Shown piece by piece: positions 32,901 to 44,254 of a stretch of DNA of 64,000 bases. Position 1 is the stretch's first letter. Each line of letters starts with the position of its first letter. Source of the stretch: Siphonodentalium dalli (Eukaryota > Mollusca > Scaphopoda > Gadilida > Siphonodentaliidae); assembly GCA_032622095.1 (NCBI GenBank), contig CP136067.1, positions 174,008,556-174,072,555 of the forward strand. Direction: 5' to 3'. The position numbers and the translations under genes are program-made. The notes beneath the pieces were generated by a model. That model was not told the DNA's origin. It searched no databases and worked only from the letters and a program-made list of their open reading frames with translations.

Positions 32901-35900
32901 GCCCGTTCTCCCAAACCGGAAGTGCAATCCATTAACTATATATATCGTTATAGAGCGCAGAGTTTGCTGCACGTGATACAAAAAGTCCCAACTCAAAAGC
33001 TCTTGCCATTCTGGATTCCTTATAAAGAACGTTCTTTTAACCTTCGACCATAGCGAACTTTTAAACCGGAAGTGCGAACCCTATAATTTTTCGGCGGTTC
33101 ATAACAAACATACATGCGCAAATCATGAAAAAAGTCCGAACTCGATATCTCAAGCCGTTTAGGAGGAGATACGTTAACAACAATAAAACCGACAAAGAGC
33201 GTTGTTTCCAAAGGTCAAGGTCAGACGAAATTCCCTATTTGTAAATCGACTTCGTATACTCAATGGCTATGCAGGTACCAAATTTCAAATCAATCGGTCA
33301 AGCCATTTTGACAATATAAGAAATCAAACCTCGATTTTGCAAGTCATTTTAGTGGCGTGAAAACACACTAAAAATCAAGAAAATGGCGATAACTCCGAAG
33401 GTCAAGGTCGGACAAATTTCCCAATAGGCTATTTTAACAGATCTTCCAAGGTTTTATACTGAAGAAAAAAACCGCAGGTAAATCGGTCAACCCGTTCCTG
33501 AGATATAAGCATGTTATTGGAATAAGAAGAAGAAAAATAATAATAAAAGCCAGAAGAATTACAATATACTTCCATGTTAACACATGGAAGTATAATACCA
33601 TAGTTTGATTCACAACGTGCTCTGGATGTGTACTATCATTATCAATACAGAAAGTAAACAAACCGGCTCATTAAATATGCATGAAAATATGACGCTTTAA
33701 ACTCACCTTTGGTGCGTTTATATCCTTAATCAAAGTAGCAAACAATTAAACGCAACATATGAACATGGCGAATGGATGAATGCTGACAACGATTAGATGA
33801 TTTATCAAATAAAAACAGCAATAAAGTATTCCGCATTGACATCACTGTCTGTATCGGTTTAGCGCTAAAAATAGGACCCGATCTAGAATCTCTATTACGG
33901 AGATTGCGGAGTCACGCCGAAACAATACAAGACCGTGTGGAGCATTTGATTGGCTGTGAAATATAGTATTCATGACTTAAAATTGACCGACGCGATGGGT
34001 TGATTGGCTGCGCAAGCAGAGACGATCCGTGAGAAGAGAGTGCAAAGGGGGTCAGCAATCTTTGAGTTTGGATAGTTTGATTTTGAGCGCCATCTGCGCT
34101 ACTTAATATTCATTATACAGTCAGCAACAAAACCTTTTCTGTTAAAAATATTGGATTGGAACAAGGAAAATTAAAACTTTTTCTGGAGTTTGTTTTCCAA
34201 ATTTTGAGAAAAAAAATACAGCCTCCCTCCCTCTTCTAAAAAAAAAAGATCTATTTGCTGAGAAGTGAGAACACAGATAATTTATTTGTATTTTAATGGT
34301 CCATAATTTTAATGGTCCATAACTAGACTAGTGCTGAAGGGGTCACCATCTTAATGCATCACGCGATGTGCGGTTGAGAACCCAGCTTAATATTTTGTGC
34401 GGTCAAGAACCTCGCTTAACAAATCAGTCCGGTTGAGTACCTTACTTTACAAAATCTCAAGATTCCCGATACCATCTGCTAAATTGCTTTTATTTTTGGA
34501 GAATTCCAATGTCCAAAACAAAATGAAAATGCAAGCTGGTGTGACATAAATTAATTCAGGGGGGATCAATGCATATTAATTTTTATTTGCCCTTAAGCGC
34601 AAATGATTGGCGCTTAAGCGCAAATGATAGAGGTTATTAGCGCTTAAGCGTAAATAAATAATAAATGTGAAAAGGGCCTCCCATACAACTCAATTGCGCT
34701 TAAGTGCAATTCAATTAGAATTAATCGCAATTCAGTTGCGCAAATCAATTATGATTAAGCGGCGAAATGCAATTATTTAATAAATGATTACTTGCCCTTA
34801 ACTTGCTTATATAAAAGCACAATTATATTGCACTTAAGTCCAATTATTTAATCAATGTGAAAACCGGCTCGAACACATACATGTATAGTACCCAATTAAA
34901 TTCCACTGCATTTATATCATTACAAAAGTTTGAACGGCGATAACAAGAACAATACCATAGTTTGATTCACAACGTGCTCTGGATGTGTACTATCATTATC
35001 AATACAGAAAGTAAACAAACCGGCTCATTAAATATGCATGAATATATGACGCTTTAAACTCACCTTTGGTGCGTTTATATCCATAATCAAAGTAGCAAAC
35101 AATTAAACGCAACATATGAACATGGCGAATGGATGAATGCTGACAACGATTAGATGATTTATCAAATAAAAACAGCAATAAAGTATTCCGCATTGACATC
35201 ACTGTCTGTATCGGTTTAGCGCTAAAAATAGGACCCGATCTAGAATCTCTATTACGGAGATTGCGGAGTCACGCCGAAACAATACAAGACCGTGTGGAGC
35301 ATTTGATTGGCTGTGAAATATAGTATTCATGACTTAAAATTGACCGACGCGATGGGTTGATTGGCTGCGCAAGCAGAGACGATCCGTGAGAAGAGAGTGC
35401 AAAGGGGGGTCAGCAATCTTTGAGTTTGGATAGTTTGATTTTGAGCGCCATCTGCGCTACTTAATATTCATTATACAGTCAGCAACAAAACCTTTTCTGT
35501 TAAAAATATTGGATTGGAACAAGGAAAATTAAAACTTTTTCTGGAGTTTGTTTTCCAAATTTTGAGAAAAAAAATACAGCCTCCCTCCCTCTTCTAAAAA
35601 AAAAAGATCTATTTGCTGAGAAGTGAGAACACAGATAATTTATTTGTATTTTAATGGTCCATAATTTTAATGGTCCATAACTAGACTAGTGCTGAAGGGG
35701 TCACCATCTTAATGCATCACGCGATGTGCGGTTGAGAACCCAGCTTAATATTTTGTGCGGTCAAGAACCTCGCTTAACAAATCAGTCCGGTTGAGTACCT
35801 TACTTTACAAAATCTCAAGATTCCCGATACCATCTGCTAAATTGTTTTTATTTTTGGAGAATTCCAATGTCCAAAACAAAATGAAAATGCAAGCTGGTGT

Positions 35901-38900
35901 GACATAAATTAATTCAGGGGGGATCAATGCATATTAATTTTTATTTGCCCTTAAGCGCAAATGATTGGCGCTTAAGCGCAAATGATAGAGGTTATTTGCG
36001 CTTAAGCGTAAATAAATAATAAATGTGAAAAGGGCCTCCCATACAACTCAATTGCGCTTAAGTGCAATTCAATTAGAATTAATCGCAATTCAGTTGCGCA
36101 AATCAATTATGATTAAGCGGCGAAATGCAATTATTTAATAAATGATTACTTGCCCTTAACTTGCTTATATAAAAGCACAATTATATTGCACTTAAGTCCA
36201 ATTATTTAATCAATGTGAAAACCGTCTCGAACACATACATGTATAGTACCCAATTAAATTCCACTGCATTTATATCATTGCAAAAGTTTGAACGGCGATA
36301 ACAAGAACAATACCATAGTTTGATTCACAACGTGCTCTGGGTGTGTACTATCATTATCAATACAGAAAGTAAACAAACCGGCTCATTAAATATGCATGAA
36401 AATATGACGCTTTAAACTCACCTTTGGTGCGTTTATATCCATAATCAAAGTAGCAAACAATTAAACGCAACATATGAACATGGCGAATGGATGAATGCTG
36501 ACAACGATTAGATGATTTATCAATTAAAAACAGCAATAAAGTATTCCGCATTGACATCACTGTCTGTATCGGTTTAGCGCTAAAAATAGGACCCGATCTA
36601 GAATCTCTATTACGGAGATTGCGGAGTCACGCCGAAACAATACAAGACCGTGTGGAGCATTTGATTGGCTGTGAAATATAGTATTCATGACTTAAAATTG
36701 ACTGACGCGATGGGTTGATTGGCTGCGCAAGCAGAGACGATCCGTGAGAAGAGAGTGCAAAGGGGGGTCAGCAATCTTTGAGTTTGGATAGTTTGATTTT
36801 GAGCGCCATCTGCGCTACTTAATATTCATGAGAGAGAGACTTCGCCTTCATTCTTTGTAATCTCATACCAATTAAAACATGTATACATTCCAGAATATTT
36901 AGGTCGAGAACATAAGACTTAATTTATTTTTAAATTTTAAAAGTTAATGTATATTGAGTCAACTAATACATCGGGCATATGATGTGATTCAAGACAAATT
37001 ATATTGCAGAAATACATGTACTTTAGCGAATACATATTCAATGTTACTTCTATGTTTGATTTTCAGGGGTAATCCTAGGTTCTGGACCCGAGTGGAAAAA
37101 TAATCGACGCTTCTGTCTTCATCATCTACGAAATTTTGGGATGGGGAAGACATCCATGCAGACTAAAATACACAAAGAAGCACAATTATTCGTCTCAGAA
37201 ATAGACAAACACAACGAAGGACCATTTGATGCAGGGCCACTGATAATGAATGCCACAAGTAATGTCATTTGCTCAATTGTCTTTGGACATCGATTCGATT
37301 ATGCAGATGCGAAATTTCTATCTCTTTTGAAATGTGTGCGGAAAATTGGTGAGGATAACTGGCTCATGCTACCGCTCGCATTGAAATATATTCCCGGTGA
37401 TCCTTTCAAAGTGAGGAAAGCTTTCACGAACATTGCGAATGTTTTGAATGTAATACTGTCAGAAATTCAGAATCACAAGGATAACTACAAGCCGGGTGTG
37501 GTCGAAGACATGATCGATGTATACCTGGATGAATGGAAACGCTCTGAGGATGACGGCAGTTCATCAAAATATTCAGGTGAGATTGAAGAGCTAGTTTTAA
37601 ATTGTTTTATTGTTCCAGTGATACACGATGCGTCTTAGCTCTAGACGGGCTTATTTCAGAATCAAATTCAAAATGACAACATATTACTCTCGTGGAAATA
37701 GGTTCATATTAGACCTAAATATTCACATATGTTAAAACAAGATACGTACACAATGACATACATGCCCAACATAAGCGTCAAACTCATCTTGAAAACTCAT
37801 ATACATGTATCAGTGCAGTATTGAAGCCGGGGAGCTCAACGTCAATACAGGTCGATAAACTTGTGTGCTGTCAGACCATTAGACATATCACATCTCTGAC
37901 TATCCTCTTCAATACATGTATGAACCTATTCGGGGGTCGAAATAGATTCAATATGAACTTATTCCAAAGCGAAATAAGTCCAAATATGGCAATATTTGAT
38001 AGGTTCTACACAAGCTTATTTACCGCGGTAATGTGTTTTCTTTGTGGCCCGCACATTTCAATGGAATAACGGATATAAAATCACAAATTAAGTCACTATG
38101 ACAACAAATTATCCTCGTGCAAATAGGTTCATATCAGACCTAAATATTCACATATGTTGATATTGGACTGATTTGATTCTGAAGTAAGCACATAGTGAGC
38201 TTATACCCGTTATTCCGTTGAAAGGCGTGAAACAGATTTGTCGTGTCGATGAAAACGGTATATTTTGTGTGGAAATAGTCCCATATTTGACTGTTGTAAA
38301 AACCGCGTTTTATGCATATTTAGAGCGTATTTTAGTTTTTTTTAAACGCTACTACGAACGTATTTAGTTCATTAAAATAAGCCCCGCTCTGTGGTTATTT
38401 TCACGAGAACGGGCTGAATATGAACCATATTAGAACATTTAGGTTCAATGTGAACCCATTTACACGAGAATATGTTTGTCTGATATTCGGTAATTGTGTT
38501 TTTCTTCAGATGTGAATTTATCTAAACCTAATCCTAGAATTATTCATTGAATGGTTATCTTTAGAATATTTGATTTTATTGTTCCAGTGTAGGAGGCCCC
38601 CACCCCCCCCCCCTTTCGTGCGCCGTATTCCATGCCCTGTTATGAGGAACGCCGTATTCCGACCCCTCTGTTGGGAGGTATTCGGTATTCCAAAAATACC
38701 GGTATTCGTTCGCCGACATTTGACACCTTCCAAAAAATTACCACAATAATAATATAAATGCGATTTTTGTCACAATAAATTCACGGTTTGACATACAGAT
38801 CGTCGATCATCGTCATTTCAGATCATTTTAGACGTGGACACTGCGGGATGACCGGCGTTCGTACGGCAATAGAAAATTTATCCGGAAAATTCCGTATGAC

Positions 38901-41895
38901 CGTTAACTGGTATTCCGTATTCCACCCTCTGTGTTAAGTGGTATTCCGTATTCCAGGGTGGTGGGGTGGTGGCCTCGTATAGTACACGATGTCATAACAA
39001 AAATAAAGTAGAAGCATATTGCTGATGTTACATGGCAAAACGAACCGAACAAAATGGAATAGCTGAGATCGAGGATCTCCTTTCACTATGTTAAAAGTTT
39101 GTATGTCCAACATAACCGTCCAAATCATCTTGATAACTCATATCTCACTGTCATATCATAGCCGGGCAGAACAACGTTCAGGCAGCTCGACAAACGTGTG
39201 TGTGTCAGACCATGATACATCACAACAAGCTTATATTTTCTTATATTCGGTTGTTGTGTTCTTTTTCAGATGCAAGTTTAGCTAAATTGATTCTGGAGTT
39301 ATTCATTGCTGGTACGGAAACAACGAGTGGAAGTATCACCTGGTTCTTAGTTCACATGTTACGCAATCGAGACATACAAGAACAGTTACAAGCGGAACTG
39401 GACAACAATATCCCGGGCGATCGTTTGCCAAACATGGACGACAAACAGAAACTCGTGAACATAGAAGCCGCCATCTTGGAATTACTCAGACTATCGCCCA
39501 GTGGACCATTTAGTTTACCCCATCAAGCAGCGTTTGATACCGAGTTCAAAGGTCACGCTATTCCACGTGACGCTTTCATCATTCCAAACCTATTATCGGT
39601 TCTTCACGATGGAGATGTCTACAAAGATCCCGAGGTGTTCAGACCGTCACGGTTCATCGCTGAAGACGGTGTAGTCAGAGGAGACGAACATATTCCATTT
39701 TCACTAGGTATGTGGCAAAATTTAAAAGCCAGAAATGATATGCTATTTATTCCACACCATTGGCGGAGTCACATGTATTTAACGGAATCCCAGCCATTGA
39801 ATACATATTAGTGTATACCTCTAGTGGAATACAAGTCGGAACTATTCTTTTTGACGTTGTCGCCAAGAAAGATGACGTATGTACATTACGTCGATCATCC
39901 GCTTCCGGTGATCCCCCCCATAATTACTGGTTATTTGTCAGACTTAAATCACAATAAAGGTAGCTAAAGTTACAATGAGGGTGACATTATTGGATAGAAC
40001 TTATCTGACTGAACGGTGTAGAATAAATACAGAACACAACTTGCATTATAATCTAGAATCTTTTATCGAACTCGTTGCGGACGGCGCAAAGTTATATTTC
40101 GCTCGAGCTACGCTCTCGAGAAATATATCCTTGCGCCACCCGCAACTCATTCGATAAAAGCGTCTCGATTAAGATGCGCGTTGTGTTCTGCCTATTTACT
40201 GAGATGTTGATCTGAATACCGTACGTGTAATACACTACAGATATATATATAATTTATTAGGAAAAGCTCATACATTGTACAAGACTACAGAAAGTACAAG
40301 AACTGTTATAAACTTGATTTATGAAGCGTACATGATCAACACTGACGTTGTTAGATGGTCTCTGTTGGCGGTGTCCACCTTGGAACTTCACCCCCTCCCC
40401 CATACGCCCTGTCACTAACGACAGGTCAAATTTCTGGAGTAGCATTTCCATATATGGAAACAACGAGAACAATTTCAACTTATTGTTGGTGTGAATCTTT
40501 GTGTCAGTTGTGAAATTTCCAACTGTTACCACGTCCCTGATTATCAGTTATATGCCCGGTTGCGGGTCAGCGAGATTTAGAGTACTACATCAAGCTGATT
40601 CTCAAATGGGTGCAGATTGCCTGAGGTCGGCACAACCTCATTATTGGCTGCCTTACTGCCCACTACGTCGTATATGTTTGTTCAAATCCAGTCATTGTAA
40701 AGATAAGATGTTTATTAGTACACATCAAAAGTCAATCTTATTTATATGTGGAAATGCGGCAACATTTAAAATCAAACAATGGGATGTTGGTCTATTGTAC
40801 GTGTAACAAATTAGAGGCATTATACACGAATACTTTAAATACAAGCACTGTTATAACTAGCGTTAAATTTGTAGTGCACATATGCACTGGGTCGAGGGTC
40901 GGCGATGTGTAGACAAACTGCGTCACACTGACTCTCAAATAGGTGCAATTTTCTCTGGGTCGGCATATATAGCCTCAATACTGGCTGGCTTTCTGCCCAC
41001 ACCGTCATACATTTTGGATAAACTCCAGTTATTGTAAAGCTGAGATGGTAAATAGTATACGTCAAAAGTCAACACATTTATATGCGGAAATGTGGCAACA
41101 TTGAAAATCCAGCAATGCAATAATATTTACGAATATTGATATATTCTAGGTGTAATATACGTTTATTTCATATTCGCCTCGTCTTGGTTTCAAAGGTCCA
41201 TATACTCAACTGGCCTTTGTTACAATTCCTGGATAGCCCAGCACCAATTGGTGTTATCGCTGTTCGCTCAGGGACTCTGTAAAAACTAAACAAATTCGTA
41301 GCAGGTTAATGTACATGCACATTCATGGGTATCATATTTCTAGTGGTTCTTTCTGATTTCCAATTTCTATACATATAAGAATTACATCAAAATTTACTTG
41401 AGAGTAGAATTTTTTACTTTCTTTACTTCATTGTTCATATACATACAATGGTATGGCCCTCGCATTTCCCTTTCCCCAGCGACAGTAACCTCGTCACTAG
41501 GTCCCTTTCCCCAGCGACAGTAACCTCGTCACTAGGTACATTATCTAGACTTCGGATAATTACGTCCGTGAAATTAAAGTCAAACGTTCTGTCGAACGGG
41601 ACAACTCAAAGTAACACACAAGTTTATGAATATACCCCAGGAACTTGGCACCATTGACCCGCTAAAGGTTCCGATCAATGTCTTGCTTGTTCTCCTTCCA
41701 GGTCGCCGTGTTTGTCTTGGGGAAAATCTTGCGAAGATGGAACTCTTTCTCTTCCTATCCACTTTGCTACAGAGATACCACATTCTACCGCCAGAAGGAA
41801 GTTCTCCCCCGACAGGCGAGGGAACCATTGGTCTTAGCTACGCCTCACATCCCTTCAAAGTTCGGTTCGTCACTCGGCAAAGAACTGCATCTTAA
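25841..41895 (+). CDS. Cytochrome P450, CYP2 clan (gene C), complete, 4 exons
   Basis: Exons 25841-26216, 37067-37576, 39270-39707 and 41702-41895, all phase-1 joins, give 505 aa. The anchor and LPPGPPRLPLIGNL hinge are as in gene A; the C-helix is WKNNRRF; the I-helix is AGTETT (about 309-314); ELLR supplies ExxR (366-369); FRPSRF follows; the heme loop is FSLGRRVCLG with Cys446. No stop or frameshift, so it looks functional. Exon 2 is 2 codons shorter than in B and D. Intron 1 is 10.85 kb and holds a BEL/Pao-like relic, a 1358-bp tandem array and a 2.63-kb Helitron-like insertion; intron 2 holds a decayed extra exon 3 start. Closest paralog in the window is A. Assigning distant exon 1 to exon 2 rests on phase, order and lack of intervening P450 exons. 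Confidence 0.88.
26217..26726. other. Gene C intron 1, 5' part
   Basis: Two diverged copies of CGTAAA(A)CTTTTACGGCAT plus AAGTACCG (26248 and 26365) form a short direct repeat. The minus strand has short open stretches near 26560-26700 without a recognisable domain. Confidence 0.4.
26727..27157. mobile_element. Harbinger-like TIR element(s), nested
   Basis: GGGCCCGATTCTTCATCACA then GGTTTAAACCTGG opens the element. A second inner end at about 26825 (GCATTCGTCATTTCTGG) pairs with inverted GAGATGACGAATCCGT at 27138-27155. Ends with GATTCRTCATC and TTTAAACC resemble PIF/Harbinger TIRs (inference). No transposase. Confidence 0.5.
27158..28439. other. Gene C intron 1, AT-rich, no gene seen
   Basis: Includes homopolymer and AT-rich runs around 27.88-28.02 kb. 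It may be interior of a larger Harbinger-like element ending at 28517, but no transposase domain is visible. Confidence 0.4.
28440..28517. mobile_element. Right end of Harbinger-like element
   Basis: Inverted relative to 26727: GGTTTAAACTCGGAGG, then GGTTTAAACCGGAGATGACG and AATCCGGCC. It abuts, and probably interrupts, a gag-like reading frame on the minus strand. Confidence 0.5.
28510..29310 (-). pseudogene. BEL/Pao-like gag relic (DUF1759-type)
   Basis: The minus strand carries coding-looking sequence broken by frameshifts and stops. A 5' part near 29300-29110 is followed by an ELTFDIGRVYKQL segment and then LEAPHFSGNVRTYPG, DFKRQN, ILDQKYGGPDV and ESCIELVSTVERCWLDLQQG. The FSGN-(x)n-F and LxxKYG pattern with a later VExCxxDL resembles the DUF1759 region of BEL/Pao-group gag polyproteins. 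About 270 codons in all, no protease or RT. The 3' end is cut by a Harbinger-like TIR at 28517. It is dead; family assignment is by motif memory only. Confidence 0.45.
29311..30200. other. Gene C intron 1 with (AT)n microsatellite
   Basis: No gene. A TA dinucleotide run lies at 29861-29897. ORFs across it are products of the repeat. Confidence 0.6.
31205..31688. repeat. 68-bp minisatellite, about 7 copies
   Basis: TAGGTAGTACCCACC, CCATCCCGCCACCCATAGTA and TCTTATGCGCC recur about every 60-74 bp. Minus-strand ORFs across it are repeat artefacts. Confidence 0.9.
31689..33560. repeat. About 627-bp repeat, 3 diverged copies
   Basis: GAGCGCAGA(T/A) starts near 31694, 32324 and 32949. Each copy contains AAAGAGCGTT, ACCGGAAGTG, GTCCGAACTCGATATCTCAA-like words and CCACCAAATTTCATCAAAAT. 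The fragment at 31110-31205 is a partial fourth copy. Confidence 0.8.
36830..37066 (+). other. Intron 1 3' end of gene C
   Basis: Unique AT-rich sequence between the tandem array and exon 2, ending TTTGATTTTCAG. Confidence 0.6.
37067..37576 (+). CDS. Gene C exon 2
   Basis: 510 bp. Acceptor GATTTTCAG then GGGTAATC; donor ATTCAG then GTGAGA. Codes VILGSGPEWKNNRRF to SSSKYS. Confidence 0.9.
38509..38556 (+). pseudogene. Decayed extra copy of exon 3 start
   Basis: TTTTTCTTCAG then ATGTGAATTTATCTAAACCT and ATTATTCATTG resembles the true exon 3 start (ATGCAAGTTTAGCTAAATTG ... TTATTCATTG at 39270). Upstream intron words also repeat (AGCCGGGGAGCTCAAC and GTGCTGTCAGACCATTAGAC against 39.15-39.22 kb). 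The copy is out of frame, has stops, and is cut off by the MITE at 38593. Confidence 0.65.
38593..38976. mobile_element. TIR element with CGTATTCC subterminal repeats
   Basis: GAGGCCCCCACCCC at the left and inverted GGGGTGGTGGCCTC at the right bound 384 bp. CCGTATTCC/GGTATTCC words recur near both ends. No ORF of note. In gene C intron 2. Confidence 0.6.
39270..39707 (+). CDS. Gene C exon 3
   Basis: 438 bp. Acceptor CTTTTTCAG then ATGCAAGT; donor TCACTAG then GTATGT. Contains AGTETTSG, ELLR and FRPSRF. Confidence 0.92.
40024..40198. mobile_element. Foldback MITE in gene C intron 3
   Basis: TAAATACAGAACACAAC / GTTGTGTTCTGCCTATTTA ends, with inner pairs TTTTATCGAA/TTCGATAAAA, TTGCG/CGCAA and TCTCGAG. 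About 175 bp, no ORF. Confidence 0.65.
41702..41895 (+). CDS. Gene C exon 4
   Basis: 194 bp. Acceptor CTCCTTCCAG then GTCGCCGT. Codes RRVCLGENLAKMELF to QRTAS stop (41893-41895). Confidence 0.93.
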
Positions 41896-43195
41896 TGTCT
41901 TCATCGGAAAGAGGTGCACACCGGTCGTAGTTTCTCTCTAGTTTAGACCACAAGCCCGGATTCGTCATATCCAGCTTAAGCCTATAGTGACGGTCCAGCC
42001 AAAGCATTGTCCAGGGGGAGTTTGTGATCGTTTACACTGTACACATACGACACCGGAAGCAGTTCGCATCACGAGTGTTTTTTATGCTAGAGCAGATATC
42101 AGGCTTTGAGACTCTGCAATACGAACATTCGCATGTGCATGTCAGATATGATGTAGTTAACGAAGGCTATTGTCATTCGTGTATTCGTCAATTGACAATT
42201 TAGACGATTTCTAGCACGAAAAATCATCACCCAATTATGTTTTAAAATGAGCATAGCGCACATACATCTATAAAAAATGGGTCTACTATACAGATGCTGG
42301 TTTGATCTACGTTATATATAACGTATCTAGTATCAATGAGGTAGTTTTCTTGGAAAAATATCCAATTAAAAAAGTCAGGTGTACGGCAGTATTCTACGTA
42401 GTCAGCTAGACAACTGTACTGCAGTATAATTGTTTGGTTTACGGCATCATGATTTGTGAACTCAAATCCAAGCCTTGTGCACTGATTTGATATGCATCTA
42501 TAAGTATTTAACTTCTCACTGGAGAAAGATCTGAGCAAAAGATTGTTCTATATGCGCAGCATCAATCATTCGTTTTGTTATGATATCGAAAACGTCATGG
42601 AGCACATGAGGTGGATGCGTTGGCATGCAACCTGTTATTATAGTTGGCCTGACCACTAATCGATTATCACAGAACTGTTACTCATATAATTGTGTATATA
42701 TATGCTCTCTATATTTAAAGACATATTATGTACTTGTTCGGTGCGTGGAACTGATAAGTTATTGTTCATGTTCTATGCCAACTGGAGGAATATGGCATTC
42801 TATTAACATCACTGAAAATTTCAAGCAAATTGACCGTACCACTCCATAGAAAACATCGTCTGAACTACGGTAAATTATAAATATTTACTACTCGATTCGG
42901 GACGCTTCTATCGGCGATAAACTAACGAAAATGATTTCGCCATCGGCAGTCACTGCATTTGCATAATGTATAAGCATGTCGGTGTGTGTTGTCAATTTAG
43001 ATATAATATTTATAAAAATAACTACTTTGAACAAGATTATTCTCCATTTCTATTTGATCACCCTATCGGAGTGTTTCACATCACTTTAAATTGTATTGAA
43101 CTAATGTTCATATTATGTTGTTGTGTGAAGCTCTGGACACGTGGATAGTTGAATTAGGTGTTCGAATAATTCAGACATTGGTATCGCTCGAACTT
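41896..43195. other. Downstream of gene C, no gene seen
   Basis: A CCCGGATTCGTCATATCCAG word at about 41954 resembles one Harbinger-like end. Otherwise unique AT-rich sequence. Confidence 0.45.
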
Positions 43196-43294
43196 GTGGA
43201 TGTGGATGAAGATGGATAACTCTAAAACCAAGTGGTAATAATAAGCACTTGATTTTAGAGTTATCCATTTTCATCCGCATCTTCGTCCGCTTGG
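43196..43294. repeat. Hairpin, about 33-bp arms
   Basis: GTGGATGAAGATGGATAACT then CTAAAACCAAGTG pairs with CACTTGATTTTAGAGTTATC then CATTTTCATCCGC. Confidence 0.75.
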
Positions 43295-43848
43295 CCACGT
43301 GCTTCTGGTCCACAAACAATAGAAATAGCAGACTTCAAAACTCGATATCTAATCATCCTGAGCTTTGACGGGTGGGTTCCTCGACTCGAATAAACAAATT
43401 TTACCCCCCCCCCAAGCCAAAGTAATAGTAATTTAGGAGAGTCTGGTCGGATTGAGTAACTTTAAATTACCTAACTTTCAAATAAGTCTTTTGTGGACAA
43501 ATCATAATGTACTGAAATTTTGTGATGTGTGCATTACTGTTTTTAATTCGTCCATGAATATAACACTCTTTATTTTTGCGCGACGCTAATCATATCTTCA
43601 CAATTAAAGACGGGACGAATGCGGCACTGTAAAACTAATGCAACTATTGCTGCGGGCGCCATGTCCCATAGCAACCGTAAATGAATAAGTGTGGACAGCT
43701 CCATTTTGGGCTGAGTTTGGACAATATAAATAAAATTTGCACCTAACCACTACAGGAAAATATTTTACTCGTGTGTTTATGTCTCGATAAACGCCCTTTA
43801 TTGGAAACATACGAACAATAAACGATCTCTTTATTCTTTTATGTCTAA

Positions 43849-44254
43849 GAGGCTTGTTAAATGAGCCGGGACAACTCGGCTAGCCGGGACAACTCGGTCG
43901 CGCTGTTACATGAGTCGAGACAACTCGGTCACCCGGGACAACTCGGTTTGACGTGCACAAAACTGGCTGTCAATCACAGAGTCACGGCGTAATGTGTGTG
44001 GTCATTATACGTCATCACATGACGCGAACATTCTATTGGCTAACGACCCGGGATGACTCGCTGTTACATGGACCGAGTTGTCCCGACTAACCGAGTTGTA
44101 CCGGCTGGGCGGGACGGGTTATCCCGGGTTGCCGAGTTGATCGGTCAATGTAACAGCAAACCATTATTTAGTGAGAAAGCACAAAGGACTGAGGCACCCG
44201 GCAGATCGAGTTGTCCCGGCCAGCCGAGTTGTCCCGGCTCATGTAACAAGCCCC
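43849..44254. mobile_element. TIR element with CCGGGACAACTCGG subterminal repeats
   Basis: GAGGCTTGTTAAATGAGCC at the left pairs with inverted GGCTCATGTAACAAGCCCC at the right. CCGGGACAACTCGG or its complement recurs about eight times toward the two ends. 406 bp, and its frame open on the plus strand is a by-product. Confidence 0.75.

Larger units (their letters stand above)
30968..33595 (-). mobile_element. Helitron/Helentron-like non-autonomous insertion
   Basis: 2628 bp splitting one copy of the 1358-bp repeat. The sister copies preserve the empty site CAAGAACAATACCATAG (34945 and 36303). On the minus strand it sits between A and T with no target duplication, starts TTATACTTCC and ends CTAG. 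Eleven bases inside the CTAG end is a 6-bp stem, 3-nt loop hairpin (30983-30997). ATACTTCCATGT occurs near both ends (31001-31012; 33565-33594, where it forms a 13-bp-arm palindrome). The interior is a 68-bp minisatellite plus three 627-bp repeats. This layout fits HINE/DINE-type elements. There is no Rep/helicase, so it depends on an enzyme supplied elsewhere. Confidence 0.7.
30205..36829 (+). repeat. 1358-bp tandem array in gene C intron 1
   Basis: ACCATAGTTTGATTCACAAC begins at 33597, 34955 and 36313, and AAAATACAGCCTCCCTCCC at 30229, 34213 and 35571. The period is 1358 bp, except that the first copy is opened by a 2.63-kb insertion (30968-33595). Copies are nearly identical. Each unit holds clustered near-palindromes of CGCTTAAGCG type and ends at CTTAATATTCAT. 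A 67-codon ORF recurring at 34999 and 36357 follows the repeat and has no domain. Confidence 0.95.

Noticed and set aside
30968-33595. Reading this block as a TIR transposon because ATACTTCCATGT occurs near both ends
   Set aside because: Empty-site comparison shows no target duplication and a CTAG end with a subterminal hairpin, which fits a Helitron-type element better.
34999-35202. 67-codon ORF repeated at 36357
   Set aside because: Conserved only because the 1358-bp array is conserved; no domain, and the array is intronic.
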